Shown here in pieces: positions 28,998 through 38,293 of a stretch of 64,000 nucleotides of DNA (the stretch's first letter is position 1; each line of letters opens with the position of its first letter). Below the pieces are notes generated by a model. That model made no database searches and was not told where the DNA came from. It was given only the letters and a program-made list of their open reading frames with translations. The translations under genes and the position numbers were made by a program. Source of the stretch: Polynucleobacter sp. (lineage in GTDB: Bacteria; Pseudomonadota; Gammaproteobacteria; Burkholderiales; Burkholderiaceae); contig NZ_JAHBAK020000039.1 in NCBI RefSeq assembly GCF_018500155.2, positions 1 through 64,000 on the forward strand. Reading direction: 5' to 3'.

Positions 28998-29807
28998 TTA
29001 GTTTGTTTTAAACATCACATCGCGTGACGAAGGTAGAAGATGTTGGCCACCATCCACAAACAAGGTTGTTCCAGTGATTGCATTGGCATTGGCTAAAAAC
29101 ACCGCGGCCTTTGCAACATCAAGCGGGGTAGAAGATTTACCCAGCGGTGTCATTTGATGAGCTTTAGCAAATCCATCATCCGTTTGATTACCTGATGGCA
29201 ATGAAATGCCAGGAGCCAAACCAATCACTCTCAGGGTAGGCGCAAAGTCCATTGCTAAAACTTCTACCGAGGTTGCTAGTGCAGCTTTTGAAAGTGTGTA
29301 AGACAAATAATCAGGATTGAGATTAATTAATTTTTGATCAAGCAACTGAATCACACTTGGAATATTTTCAATAGAACGTTGTTGTGATTTTTGATAATCA
29401 AACATGAGCTGTGCAAGCAGTATGGGCGCAGTTAAATTCACCTGCATATGAGATTGCAAACTATGGCTGCTGAGTTGCTTTTCTGAATTTGCGCGATCGT
29501 ATTCAAAAATGGAGGCGCTATTTACCAAACAATGCAGGTTCGCAAATTCTTTGGTTACCACTGCAAAAAGCTGTTGCACTGCAGATTCATTCGTTAGATT
29601 TGCCTGAAAGGCAACGGACCTTACTCCTAAAGCCAGAATTTCTTTAACGGTATCAGAAGCTTCAGTTACTGATTGCCCGTAGTGAACAGCCACATCCCAG
29701 CCCTCGCGAGCAAATTGCAAGGCAATTTCCCGACCAAGGCGCTTGGCGGCGCCGGTGACCAAAACTGCCTTATTTTTCCGGGAGGGGGTATTTGAACTGG
29801 GGTTCAA
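28998..29807 (-). CDS. FolM/pteridine-reductase-like SDR
   Basis: A 269-residue SDR with the cofactor motif TGAAKRLG, in which Arg replaces the usual small residue, as in PTR1/FolM pteridine reductases. The catalytic pair YTLSK and the C-terminal GTTLFVDGGQHLLPS are present. Adjacent folB supports reduction of dihydrofolate or dihydropterins. The start is a TTG at 29807; no ATG lies upstream in frame, and the first family-like residues follow about a dozen codons later. The divergent MidA start is 25 bases away. Confidence 0.85.
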   Translation of the reverse strand: MNPSSNTPSRKNKAVLVTGAAKRLGREIALQFAREGWDVAVHYGQSVTEASDTVKEILALGVRSVAFQANLTNESAVQQLFAVVTKEFANLHCLVNSASIFEYDRANSEKQLSSHSLQSHMQVNLTAPILLAQLMFDYQKSQQRSIENIPSVIQLLDQKLINLNPDYLSYTLSKAALATSVEVLAMDFAPTLRVIGLAPGISLPSGNQTDDGFAKAHQMTPLGKSSTPLDVAKAAVFLANANAITGTTLFVDGGQHLLPSSRDVMFKTN

Positions 29808-29832
29808 TTAAATTCTCTTAGACTAGCGAGGT

Positions 29833-31020
29833 ATGGATATTACCTTGACCAGCCTAGAAAAAGAGCACAGCGAGCTTCTAAAGGCCAAAATAGCAGCACA
29901 AATCGCCTCCCAAGGGGGTTGGATGCCCTTTTCTCGCTACATGGAAATGGCCCTCTATGAACCAGGCATGGGTTATTACAGTGCAGGGGCTCATAAGCTA
30001 GGGCCCGGCGGAGACTTTACAACCGCCCCTGAGCTAAGCCCCTTGTTTGGCGCAGCGATTTGCTCCACGCTAATACCAGTACTCGATGGACTGAGGGCAA
30101 ATGGATTACCCACGCAAATTTTAGAATTTGGTGCTGGAACCGGCAAATTAGCCACCTCCATCCTGACACGACTTCAAGATCTTGGTTTTGTATTGGATCG
30201 CTACGACATCATCGAGATCTCTCCAGACTTAGCACAGCGCCAACAAGAGCGAATGACTAAAACCATTGAGCAAATTCACAGTCCAACACAGTGTGAATGG
30301 CTCAGTGAGTTACCGAAAAATTACAAAGGCATCATTCTGGCAAATGAAGTAATTGATGCAATACCTTGTGACATGGTGATTTATCAAAATGGCTTTTGGT
30401 ATTGGCATGGTGTTGCAATTGAGAATAGTCAACTCATTTGGAGAGTAGGATCGCCGGTTGATCAAAAGTTATTACCAAAAGCACTATTAGATGGAAATTT
30501 TTCTGAGGGCTATATTACTGAACTACATGCCCCGGCGAATGCCTGGATGCATCACGTTGCCAAGCAATTACATACTGGATTATTTTTAAGCTTTGATTAT
30601 GGCTTCCCAGAGAACGAGTATTACCATCCACAGCGTTTGCAAGGTACGCTGATGGCGCATCACCGTCACCACGCCATTCAAGATCCGTTTTATTTACCCG
30701 GCCTGTGCGATCTCACAACGCATGTGGAGTGGTTGCAAATCGCTCAAAGCGCTCTTGCAGAAAATACAGATGATGTATTTCTTACCAATCAAGCAGGATA
30801 TTTATTAGATGCCGGCATTGGAGATATTGCACTTGAAATCGGTGACCCAAGTAATCCGGAAACTTTTTTACCAATATCTAATGCATTACAAAAATTACTA
30901 TCCGAGGCAGAAATGGGTGAGCTATTTAAAGCCTTTGCGTTTTCAAAGAATTTAAAACCATTATTGCCAGGAATGTCTTTACAGGATCTACCAGGATTAC
31001 GCGGTAGAAATCGACTTTAG
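29833..31020 (+). CDS. MidA/NDUFAF7-like SAM-dependent methyltransferase (COG1565)
   Basis: A 395-residue class I methyltransferase of the COG1565 (DUF185) group. Seen: GGWMPFSRYMEMALYEPGMGYYSAG near the N-terminus (family hallmark), GDFTTAPELSPLFG, the SAM motif ILEFGAGTGKLA, and ILANEVIDAIPCDM. The mitochondrial homologue NDUFAF7 dimethylates an arginine of the complex I subunit NDUFS2; whether the bacterial protein has the same target is unproven. It starts 25 bases from the divergent SDR gene and its stop is 3 bases from that of convergent cca. Confidence 0.9.
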   Translation: MDITLTSLEKEHSELLKAKIAAQIASQGGWMPFSRYMEMALYEPGMGYYSAGAHKLGPGGDFTTAPELSPLFGAAICSTLIPVLDGLRANGLPTQILEFGAGTGKLATSILTRLQDLGFVLDRYDIIEISPDLAQRQQERMTKTIEQIHSPTQCEWLSELPKNYKGIILANEVIDAIPCDMVIYQNGFWYWHGVAIENSQLIWRVGSPVDQKLLPKALLDGNFSEGYITELHAPANAWMHHVAKQLHTGLFLSFDYGFPENEYYHPQRLQGTLMAHHRHHAIQDPFYLPGLCDLTTHVEWLQIAQSALAENTDDVFLTNQAGYLLDAGIGDIALEIGDPSNPETFLPISNALQKLLSEAEMGELFKAFAFSKNLKPLLPGMSLQDLPGLRGRNRL

Positions 31021-31023
31021 GTA

Positions 31024-32148
31024 TTAGCCCAACGCTGCAGATATTGCTGCTAGGCGAGCCACCTCAAAAGCGCTGCCTATCCGCTCACCATTGGAGCGAT
31101 CCTGCGCCGCAACACCAGCAATCACATCAGCAGTATTGAGCGCCTGAGCATCGCGCATTGCCCGAATCAAAGATGAAACATGAAATCCCATCTTTTGAGC
31201 AAGATTGAGAAGCGCTTGTCCACGTTCAGGTTTACGCCAAACATCCGCTCTATTAAACCAAGCCAAAACATCAACTGCCTGAAATGATTCCTGACTCTTG
31301 TTGATTAATGTTGTCAATTCGCAAAAGATTTCACTGAAATCACGGGTCTCTATCGGCATTCGAACACATTCTGCCCATGATCGTATTACGCTCGCAGGTA
31401 ACTGCATAAGAAGAGCTGCACAGCGCTCATCCAAATGATTACCAGCTTCATCCAAATGGGTCATTAACTTCTGCCGAAAGCTTTCATTGGCTAACTGCTC
31501 GCTTAATTGCAACGGCAGCATATCTTTTGATGCGCCGGTATCGAGCAACACCTGAAACATATGCATCGGTTTTTTAGCTACCAACCCCTTTGCGAGCTCT
31601 TGCCATATACGTTCAGGAGATAAAACATTTAACTCGCCCGCTTGAACGATCGCCTTTAAGGCAAGCATGGTCTCGTCTGCCACAATAAATTCAGGGAACC
31701 GTGCCGCAAATCGCGCAATTCGCAAGAGGCGCAAAGGATCCTCTGCAAATGCATCGGATACATGTCGAAATATTTTGGCGGCTAAGTCTTGTTGCCCGTT
31801 ATAAGGATCTAAGATAGGACCAATCAATTTTCCATCAGCAGCTACCTCTTGAGCCATCGCATTAATCGTTAAATCACGTCGCTGCAAGTCTTGCTCAAGA
31901 GTCACCGAAGGGTCAGCATAAAAGTGAAATCCTTTATAACCCTTTCCAGTTTTGCGCTCAGTTCGCGCCAATGCATATTCAGCTTGAGTAATTGGGTGTA
32001 GAAAAACTGGGAAATCTTTTCCTACAGGACGAAAGCCTTTGGCAAGCATTTCCTCAACACTTGAACCCACCACCACGTAATCAATATCGTGCATAGGTAG
32101 ACCCATTAAGGAATCTCTAATTGCGCCGCCAACGGCATAAATTTTCAT
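31024..32148 (-). CDS. cca: CCA tRNA nucleotidyltransferase without a recognisable HD domain
   Basis: Adds or repairs the 3' CCA of tRNAs. The 374-residue protein has the class II polymerase head: [10 protein letters not shown], catalytic DIDYVV, the [10 protein letters not shown] motif, and the neck/body region with [16 protein letters not shown]. coli Cca carries a C-terminal HD phosphohydrolase domain; here the corresponding stretch (around [14 protein letters not shown]) has no HD signature and the protein is shorter, so phosphohydrolase activity is probably lost. It lies 2 bases after the NDUFA9-like gene stop. Confidence 0.93.
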   Translation of the reverse strand: MKIYAVGGAIRDSLMGLPMHDIDYVVVGSSVEEMLAKGFRPVGKDFPVFLHPITQAEYALARTERKTGKGYKGFHFYADPSVTLEQDLQRRDLTINAMAQEVAADGKLIGPILDPYNGQQDLAAKIFRHVSDAFAEDPLRLLRIARFAARFPEFIVADETMLALKAIVQAGELNVLSPERIWQELAKGLVAKKPMHMFQVLLDTGASKDMLPLQLSEQLANESFRQKLMTHLDEAGNHLDERCAALLMQLPASVIRSWAECVRMPIETRDFSEIFCELTTLINKSQESFQAVDVLAWFNRADVWRKPERGQALLNLAQKMGFHVSSLIRAMRDAQALNTADVIAGVAAQDRSNGERIGSAFEVARLAAISAALG

Positions 32149-32150
32149 TG

Positions 32151-33056
32151 CTAGATGCCTTCTAGACTACGTCGACTGATTTTAAAAACCTCGCCAAGGG
32201 CATCAATTCCATTGGCCGGCAAAACGTTAGGTAGCTGCATTGATGCAATATTGTCGCGAGACATCAAAGTAGGCCCCGGCAAAAACTCAAAAGCCAATGC
32301 TTGGAGATACCCCACAAACGCAGGCACAGGAATAATGGCGCAAGTGGTTTTAGCTTTGCGCGCCGCCAATTCCACAATCTCTCGCATTGTATAAATTTTA
32401 GTGCCCACCAAATCATAGGATTGATGAATGGTTTTTGGCATGGTTAACGACTTTACAAATGCTGTTGCTACATCTTCAACACCCACCGGCTGAAACTGAG
32501 CTTGGTGATTCGCCAAAGGCATCGCAGGAAATAATTTTGTGAGCTTGGCAAATAGATTGATGAATTGATCCTGCGCACCAAAAATTACTGATGGCCTAAA
32601 GATTGTCCAATCTAAATCGCTTGCCTTTACAGCAGCCTCCCCGTCTCCTTTGCTACGCTGATACATTGAAGGGCCATTTGAATTAGCACCAAGGGCACTC
32701 ATGTGCAAGTAACGCTTAAGGCCATGCATTTGCATTGCAGTCATAATATTTTTAGGAAGATCCACATGCGCGGCTTTAAAGATCTTGCCATAGGGCTGTG
32801 CAGGCCTATCGTGCAACACGCCTACTAAATTGATCACTGCACCACCGGGCTTTACACGAGCGCAGAGAGACTGCAGCTCGTCAAAATCATGAACATCAGC
32901 CTCTTCAATATGCACTTTGGGTAGCATGCGCAATTCGCGCCCCATTGCAGGATGACTACTCGGAATCAATACAGAATATCCAGCAAGCTGCAGTTGCGCC
33001 GCTAAAGCACGTCCAACAAATCCATTGCCACCAATCAACAAAATGTCATATTGCAT
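32151..33056 (-). CDS. NDUFA9-like NAD(P)-binding epimerase-fold protein
   Basis: A 301-residue atypical/extended SDR with the N-terminal motif [15 protein letters not shown] (glycine-rich loop). The catalytic Tyr-x3-Lys is read as [11 protein letters not shown]. The family includes the complex I accessory subunit NDUFA9 and bacterial relatives annotated as complex I NDUFA9 subunit family; the real substrate is unknown. It sits between slt and cca in one direction, and a homologue of another complex I factor (NDUFAF7/MidA) is just beyond cca. Confidence 0.87.
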   Translation of the reverse strand: MQYDILLIGGNGFVGRALAAQLQLAGYSVLIPSSHPAMGRELRMLPKVHIEEADVHDFDELQSLCARVKPGGAVINLVGVLHDRPAQPYGKIFKAAHVDLPKNIMTAMQMHGLKRYLHMSALGANSNGPSMYQRSKGDGEAAVKASDLDWTIFRPSVIFGAQDQFINLFAKLTKLFPAMPLANHQAQFQPVGVEDVATAFVKSLTMPKTIHQSYDLVGTKIYTMREIVELAARKAKTTCAIIPVPAFVGYLQALAFEFLPGPTLMSRDNIASMQLPNVLPANGIDALGEVFKISRRSLEGI

Positions 33057-33075
33057 GTTTTCCCCGTTATTGCCT

Positions 33076-35034
33076 CTAAGGTAATTCAGATGGTGTAGCA
33101 GTTTTTGGCGAGATGATGCCCAATCGCTGTTTCAATGATTGCACCTGTCCGTTCATCACCGATGAATAGTAATTTGCATTTGACAATACATTTTTTACAT
33201 AAGTACGCGTTTCATTGAAAGGAATTGTTTCTGCAAATATTGCCCCCTCTGTAGGGCTTGTGAGCTTTTCGCGCCAAGCCTTTGAGCGAGATGGGCCTGC
33301 GTTATAAGCGGCCGATGCCAATACCCAAGAACCATCTAAATCTATTAAAACCATATTGAGATAGTTACTTCCTAGGGTCAAATTGGTATTGGTATCGCTA
33401 AGCTTATCGTTGGTGTAATTGGTCATTCCTATTTTCTTAGCTACATATTTAGCAGTATTGGGCATCACTTGCATCAAACCCGATGCGCCAACCGAAGAGG
33501 ATGCATTCATAATGAAGCGAGACTCTTGACGTATCAAGCCATATGCCCAGGCAAGATTCAGATCAATTTGCCTTGCAATGGGTGAGAGCTCCTCACGAAA
33601 TGGAGTGGGGTAGCGCAGATGAAAATCATGCTCTTGCTTGGTGCGATCAGCAGTATTGACCACCCGATCATACAAATTGATTCGCTTTGCGTATTCAGCG
33701 GCGGCTAACAACTGCCGATCGGTCATATTGCGCAACTCCCAATTCCACTCACGATTACCTTCAAAACGTAAGTTCATCGCATATAAGCGTTCTCCCCTTA
33801 TGAACCCTTTACGCGTTGCCATTGCATCAATCTCTTGCTCAGTCACCTTAGTACGAGCTGGCGCATGATTTGATTTTCCCAACTCTTCTCGAGCCAACTG
33901 ACCATAAAAGTTGTATTGGTCTGCAATCATTTCAAAACTATCTTTTGCTTTTGCCTCCTGACCCTCAGCCTTGAGAGCACGACCATACCAATAAGTCCAT
34001 GCGGGATCTTTTGCGCGCACAACGGGGTTCATGCCATCAATCGCATTTTTAACAAGAGTCCAATCTTTAGCCCGCAAGCCGGCGCGCACCTTCCACTCTT
34101 GCGATTCCACTGAGAGCAATTCGTTATAACCAAGTTCTTGCTGGAAACGATAGGCGTCATCGGCATTGGGATCTAATTTTTTAGCCAAAAATTGACCTAT
34201 GACACCCCAAGCAACCGCTTGATTTTCTTTGCTATAACGCGATGATGTTTGCAGAAAGTCTCGATATGCTTTTGATGGGTCTGTTTTGGCAACTTTGACT
34301 ATTTCCCCAATAGGATCATCGCCGCCTAAGCGCTTAGCCATAGTGTCAAAACCTCTTTCACTAGCAGCACGTCCGATTGCTTTTGCTTCACTTGGGGTCA
34401 TACCCCCAGCTGCCACCAATGCAGGCACTAATTCTTGGCATGCTTGACCAAAATAACTGGGGTCTAACAATATTGAACGCGCATCAACAGCTAGCTTTGT
34501 TGGGTTTTCACCTTGCGATAACTTTGATAGTAATGAATAGCATTTCACTTGCGTATCGTCATCCAAAACAAACTTGGCATATTCAGCATCAAAACGCGAC
34601 CAGTCTTTTCTTTTTCCCAATACAAGGAGCCAGTCATTGCGTAAACGATCGGCTAGGGCAGTACCTTGGTACTGATTTAAAAATGCGACTACTTGTGCAT
34701 CAGCACTGTAATCATTACGAGCACCACCAGCACTATCAAAGAGCTGAGGCTTAATCCGAAAGTACGCCACATAATCATCAAAGGGGTAGTTCACTAAATT
34801 CGATGCTAATTGCTGTGTGCGAAAAACATCATTCTTTTTAGCAGCCTCTCGTAAGTCGATAAACATCCGATCAGTGTCATTAATCTCTGGAGGAGCCACT
34901 TTGCTTTCATACGACTTTGGTAGATGTGGTTTCTTTGTTTTTTCTGCATAGGCCGATGACATGAGTAAGGCAAGACCCAACATCATGACTTTGGTCCATC
35001 GGAAAACTGCGCTATTTTTTAACTTCTTTCTCAC
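33076..35034 (-). CDS. slt: Soluble lytic murein transglycosylase
   Basis: Periplasmic enzyme cleaving peptidoglycan glycan strands to 1,6-anhydro-muropeptides. The 652-residue precursor has a signal peptide (hydrophobic VMMLGLALLMSSAYA, about 16-30), a long alpha-superhelical U/L domain, and the C-terminal SLT domain with catalytic Glu in IRQESRF, then SSVGASGLMQVMPNTAKYVA and AAYNAGPSRSKAW. Its products are the substrates of the AmpG permease encoded at 43.8-45.2 kb. The gene is divergent from the 5-formyl-THF cyclo-ligase gene. Confidence 0.94.
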   Translation of the reverse strand: MRKKLKNSAVFRWTKVMMLGLALLMSSAYAEKTKKPHLPKSYESKVAPPEINDTDRMFIDLREAAKKNDVFRTQQLASNLVNYPFDDYVAYFRIKPQLFDSAGGARNDYSADAQVVAFLNQYQGTALADRLRNDWLLVLGKRKDWSRFDAEYAKFVLDDDTQVKCYSLLSKLSQGENPTKLAVDARSILLDPSYFGQACQELVPALVAAGGMTPSEAKAIGRAASERGFDTMAKRLGGDDPIGEIVKVAKTDPSKAYRDFLQTSSRYSKENQAVAWGVIGQFLAKKLDPNADDAYRFQQELGYNELLSVESQEWKVRAGLRAKDWTLVKNAIDGMNPVVRAKDPAWTYWYGRALKAEGQEAKAKDSFEMIADQYNFYGQLAREELGKSNHAPARTKVTEQEIDAMATRKGFIRGERLYAMNLRFEGNREWNWELRNMTDRQLLAAAEYAKRINLYDRVVNTADRTKQEHDFHLRYPTPFREELSPIARQIDLNLAWAYGLIRQESRFIMNASSSVGASGLMQVMPNTAKYVAKKIGMTNYTNDKLSDTNTNLTLGSNYLNMVLIDLDGSWVLASAAYNAGPSRSKAWREKLTSPTEGAIFAETIPFNETRTYVKNVLSNANYYSSVMNGQVQSLKQRLGIISPKTATPSELP

Positions 35035-35120
35035 TATCTAACCCTGTATCAATCAGCCAAGCGCTCAAATTACGCTTGGTCACTAAGTTAATTACTATAT
35101 TTGTTAATTTTCACCTGATA

Positions 35121-35747
35121 ATGGTCGATATGCACGGGAATTCAGTAAAAACACTTCGCCAAGAATTATTAAAACAACGCAAAGATTTTGCGGTTGGGGC
35201 GAATTACTCGCAAGCATCTGCCGCTCTTATAGCCAGTCTGAATAATTTTTTGGTAAAGGAGGGTGCAGCTTTTAGGTCGATTGCGCTGTACTGGCCTATT
35301 CAAGACGAAATCGATTTACGCCCTGCTTTATCGATCTGGGCGAAAAGCGCTATTGGGCGACTGCTAGCACTTCCTGTAGCTCGCCCAGACAAACATCTTG
35401 ATTTCTATGAATGGCAAGAAGGTGATAGCTTGGTTCCAAGCGAATACGGGATACCGGAGCCAGATCCTAGCAATATAGCTAGGCCTGCAATACATCCTGA
35501 CTGCATCTTGATTCCTTGCGTGGGATGGTCGAGCTCGACTGCGAATGACAAAACGTATTATTGGCGCCTAGGCTACGGTGGCGGCTATTTTGACCGCACA
35601 CTTTCCACGCTCCGCCAAAAAAATCCCAATCTCATTTGCATTGGTATTGGCTTTGATTGGCAAAAACTAGATGACAGTCAATGGGCTGCGCAAACTCACG
35701 ACGAGCCCCTAGACTTCCTGATTACTGAATCAGGCTTACTACGTTAG
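35121..35747 (+). CDS. 5-formyltetrahydrofolate cyclo-ligase
   Basis: Converts 5-formyl-THF to 5,10-methenyl-THF with ATP. A 208-residue protein with LRQELLKQRKDF at the N-terminus and the diagnostic LGYGGGYFDRTLS near the C-terminus, typical of the MTHFS/YgfA family. The track's TTG start at 35076 adds an unlikely hydrophobic leader; ATG 35121 or 35130 fits the family better, and neither has a strong ribosome site. Its 3' end overlaps metF by 9 bases on the opposite strand. A one-carbon gene beside metF makes functional sense. Confidence 0.9.
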   Translation: MVDMHGNSVKTLRQELLKQRKDFAVGANYSQASAALIASLNNFLVKEGAAFRSIALYWPIQDEIDLRPALSIWAKSAIGRLLALPVARPDKHLDFYEWQEGDSLVPSEYGIPEPDPSNIARPAIHPDCILIPCVGWSSSTANDKTYYWRLGYGGGYFDRTLSTLRQKNPNLICIGIGFDWQKLDDSQWAAQTHDEPLDFLITESGLLR

Positions 35748-36566
35748 ATCCAAATTCTCGGCAATGGCAAGCACAGCATCGGCCTGATTCAGAGAATAAA
35801 AATGTAAACCCGGGGCTCCAGCGGTGAGAAGTTGATCACATAAATCCGTTACCACTTCTTCGCCAAATGCACGTATTGAGGCAATATCATCGCCATAAGA
35901 CTGCAGACGCAATCTTATCCAACGTGGAATCTCTGCGCCACATGCATCGGAGAAGCGCAACAATTGACTGCTATTGGTAATCGGCATGATGCCAGCAATG
36001 ATTGGCTGTGAAACACCCAAATCATAAGCCTCATCAACAAAACGAAAGTAGGCATCACTATTGTAAAAATACTGTGTAACAGCGGAGTTAGCACCAGCTT
36101 TCATCTTCTGCACAAAGAAATCAACATCGCTTGCAGGCGACTTTGCCTGCGGATGAGTTTCCGGATAAGCAGCAACATCAATATGAAACCAATCACCGGT
36201 CTCAGAGCGGATAAATTCCACTAATTCATTGGCGTGATGGAACTCACCATACTGACCCATTCCAGAAGGTAAATCACCACGTAAAGCCACAATACGCTTT
36301 ACGCCAAGCGTCTGATATTGCTTGAGCATTTCACGCACACTTTCACGCGAACTACCTACGCAAGATAAGTGGGGAGCAACAACAGCGCCAGCAGCATGAA
36401 TATCACTTACCACCTTAAGAGTGCCAGATTGGGTGGAACCGCCGGCACCAAAAGTCACGGAATAAAACGAAGGCTTGAGCGTTTCACTGAAACGCTCTCG
36501 CACAAGATGCAACTTATTCTCACCTTCCGGTGTTTTTGGAGGAAAGAACTCGACGCTTAATTCCAT
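35739..36566 (-). CDS. metF: 5,10-methylenetetrahydrofolate reductase
   Basis: FAD enzyme that reduces methylene-THF to 5-methyl-THF, the methyl donor for MetH. The 275-residue TIM-barrel protein starts MELSVEFFPPKTPEG (with the Glu of the family active site), followed by FSVTFGAGGST-like YSVTFGAGGSTQSG and ALRGDLPSG. Length fits bacterial MetF. It follows ahcY after 30 bases and is probably part of the same transcript, so the SAH riboswitch upstream of ahcY may indirectly affect it. Confidence 0.95.
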   Translation of the reverse strand: MELSVEFFPPKTPEGENKLHLVRERFSETLKPSFYSVTFGAGGSTQSGTLKVVSDIHAAGAVVAPHLSCVGSSRESVREMLKQYQTLGVKRIVALRGDLPSGMGQYGEFHHANELVEFIRSETGDWFHIDVAAYPETHPQAKSPASDVDFFVQKMKAGANSAVTQYFYNSDAYFRFVDEAYDLGVSQPIIAGIMPITNSSQLLRFSDACGAEIPRWIRLRLQSYGDDIASIRAFGEEVVTDLCDQLLTAGAPGLHFYSLNQADAVLAIAENLDLT

Positions 36567-36596
36567 GATTTTGGGCCTGATAAAAGATAAATTGGA

Positions 36597-38042
36597 TTAA
36601 TAACGATAGTGGTCAGCCTTGTATGGGCCTTCCTTCGTTACGCCAATATATGCGGCTTGTTGATCAGTCAATTCAGTCAGTTGGGCATTGAGTTTCTTGA
36701 GCTGCAAGCGTGCAACCTTTTCATCCAAATGCTTTGGCAAGGTGTAAACACCGATTGGGTATTTATTAGTACCCACTGCATTCCACAACTCAATTTGCGC
36801 AATGACTTGATTGGCAAATGAAGAGCTCATTACATAAGAAGGGTGACCCGTGCCACAACCGAGGTTTACAAGGCGGCCCTTAGCCAAAATGATTAAACGC
36901 TTTTCAGGCTGACCATTGGTGGCTGGGAATATCACATGATCAACTTGAGGTTTGATCTCTTCCCATTTGTACTTTTCAATACCAGCTACATCGATTTCAT
37001 TATCAAAGTGACCAATATTACAAACGATTGCTTGATCTTTCATTTTCACCATATGGTCATGCGTGATCACATGGTAGTTACCAGTAGCTGAAACAAAGAT
37101 GTCTGCTTTATCTGCCGCGTAGTCCATCGTGACGACGCGATAGCCTTCCATGGCTGCTTGCAGGGCGCAGATTGGATCAATTTCAGTAACCCAAACTTGG
37201 GCTGACAGGGCACGTAGAGCCTGTGCAGAGCCTTTACCTACATCACCGTAACCGCAAACGACTGCAACCTTACCTGCCACCATCACATCCGTTGCGCGCT
37301 TGATAGCGTCAACCAATGATTCGCGGCAACCATAGAGGTTATCAAACTTGCTCTTAGTTACTGAGTCATTCACGTTAATCGCTGGGAACTTTAATTCACC
37401 TTTAGCAAACATTTGGTAGAGACGGTGTACGCCTGTAGTGGTCTCTTCAGTAACGCCCTTCACTTTTTCCAAGCGTGTGGAATACCAAGTTGGATCTTCT
37501 GCTAGTTTTTTCTTGATCGCTGCAAAAAGAATAGTTTCTTCTTCGCTAGTAGGGTGATTTAAACAAGCTTGATCTTTCTCAGCACGGGCGCCAAGATGCA
37601 ACAACAAAGTAGCATCGCCACCGTCATCCAAAATCATATTGGTATAACCGCCATCAGCCCATTCAAAAATGCGATGAGTGAAGTCCCAATACTGTTCCAG
37701 TGTTTCGCCTTTAATTGCGTATACAGGGGTGCCATTAGCGGCAATAGCTGCTGCAGCATGATCTTGGGTTGAGAAAATATTGCAAGACGCCCATTGCACT
37801 TCTGCACCAAGAGCCTCGAGGGTCTCGATTAATACTGCAGTCTGAATGGTCATATGCAATGAACCAGTAATCCGCGCGCCACGTAGGGGCTGTTGTGCTG
37901 CAAACTCATCGCGAATAGCGATTAAGCCCGGCATCTCAGTTTCAGCAATGGCGATCTCTTTGCGGCCAAAGTCAGCCAATGAAATATCAGCAATTGCGCA
38001 ACGAGTTGCTACAAAGTTTTTTAAGTCAGTAACGGTATTCAT
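36597..38042 (-). CDS. ahcY: S-adenosyl-L-homocysteine hydrolase
   Basis: Hydrolyses S-adenosylhomocysteine to adenosine and homocysteine, closing the methyl cycle and relieving SAH inhibition of methyltransferases. 481 residues from ATG 38042. This start is preferred over the track's upstream one because CTGGAG lies six bases before it and the family begins near TDLKNFV. Seen: [29 protein letters not shown], the NAD loop [15 protein letters not shown], and C-terminal KADHYRY. An SAH riboswitch sits 68 bases upstream. It is preceded by metK and followed by metF, all in one orientation. Confidence 0.97.
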   Translation of the reverse strand: MNTVTDLKNFVATRCAIADISLADFGRKEIAIAETEMPGLIAIRDEFAAQQPLRGARITGSLHMTIQTAVLIETLEALGAEVQWASCNIFSTQDHAAAAIAANGTPVYAIKGETLEQYWDFTHRIFEWADGGYTNMILDDGGDATLLLHLGARAEKDQACLNHPTSEEETILFAAIKKKLAEDPTWYSTRLEKVKGVTEETTTGVHRLYQMFAKGELKFPAINVNDSVTKSKFDNLYGCRESLVDAIKRATDVMVAGKVAVVCGYGDVGKGSAQALRALSAQVWVTEIDPICALQAAMEGYRVVTMDYAADKADIFVSATGNYHVITHDHMVKMKDQAIVCNIGHFDNEIDVAGIEKYKWEEIKPQVDHVIFPATNGQPEKRLIILAKGRLVNLGCGTGHPSYVMSSSFANQVIAQIELWNAVGTNKYPIGVYTLPKHLDEKVARLQLKKLNAQLTELTDQQAAYIGVTKEGPYKADHYRY

Positions 38043-38047
38043 GAATG

Positions 38048-38113
38048 CTCCAGCTAAATACGATCCAATGCTGGAGTACAAACTCGCTAGCCGTTGAATC
38101 ATGGGTTAGCGAG
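38048..38113 (-). promoter_or_regulatory. Ribosome-site switch between SAH riboswitch and ahcY
   Basis: Between the riboswitch and the ahcY start two pairings are visible on the minus strand. GCTGGAG, which contains the ahcY ribosome site (38048-38054), is fully complementary to CTCCAGC (38070-38076). Further up, CTCGCTA (38107-38113) is complementary to TAGCGAG (38083-38089), and its first three bases are shared with the riboswitch's pseudoknot strand. GAGT/ACTC pairing (within 38073-38086) could compete with the CTCCAGC stem. Inference: without SAH the ribosome site is sequestered; SAH binding captures the pseudoknot strand, frees TAGCGAGT, and opens the site. Confidence 0.6.
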
Positions 38114-38208
38114 CGCAGTTGCAATTAGCAATTTCCATTTCGAAAATCACTCCCTTCAAGCCTGGGGAAATATTGAAGATTAACATTCCTTGCAACGCTC
38201 CTTGAAGG
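38111..38208 (-). ncRNA. SAH riboswitch upstream of ahcY
   Basis: On the minus strand I see the conserved SAH-riboswitch layout: P1 arm CCTTCAAG (38201-38208) closing with CTTGAAGG (38153-38160), the core GGAGCGTTGC directly after the first arm, CCAGGCTTG before the second, and a 3' strand AACTGCGCTC (38111-38120) close to the consensus AACGGCGCUC. GCGCTC pairs with GAGCGT (38195-38200) as the pseudoknot. The known class sits upstream of ahcY in beta- and gammaproteobacteria and switches expression on when SAH accumulates. Gene context fits exactly. Confidence 0.88.
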
Positions 38209-38238
38209 TATGGCGTAATTGTAAACAATTACGCCATA
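38209..38238 (-). repeat. Perfect 13-bp inverted repeat beside the SAH riboswitch
   Basis: Arms TATGGCGTAATTG and CAATTACGCCATA (13 bp, no mismatch) flank a four-base loop. On the minus strand the hairpin ends exactly where riboswitch arm P1 begins. No T-run follows, so it is not an ordinary terminator. It could be an mRNA hairpin that insulates the aptamer from upstream metK sequence, or an operator. Confidence 0.8.
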
Positions 38239-38263
38239 TTTCGCCTTTTAACTACAAAACCAC

Positions 38264-38280
38264 TTCTAAGGGCCTTAGAA
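38264..38280. repeat. 17-bp dyad after metK
   Basis: TTCTAAGG-G-CCTTAGAA is a perfect dyad with one central base, 13 bases beyond the metK stop. On the minus strand GTGGTTTTG follows, a weak T-run, so it may be a modest terminator or processing hairpin between metK and ahcY. Operator function is an alternative. Confidence 0.55.
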
Positions 38281-38293
38281 CACCCTTAAATGC

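Noticed and set aside
38209-38238. Inverted repeat as a rho-independent terminator
   Set aside because: No T-run on either strand; kept as a repeat of unknown role.
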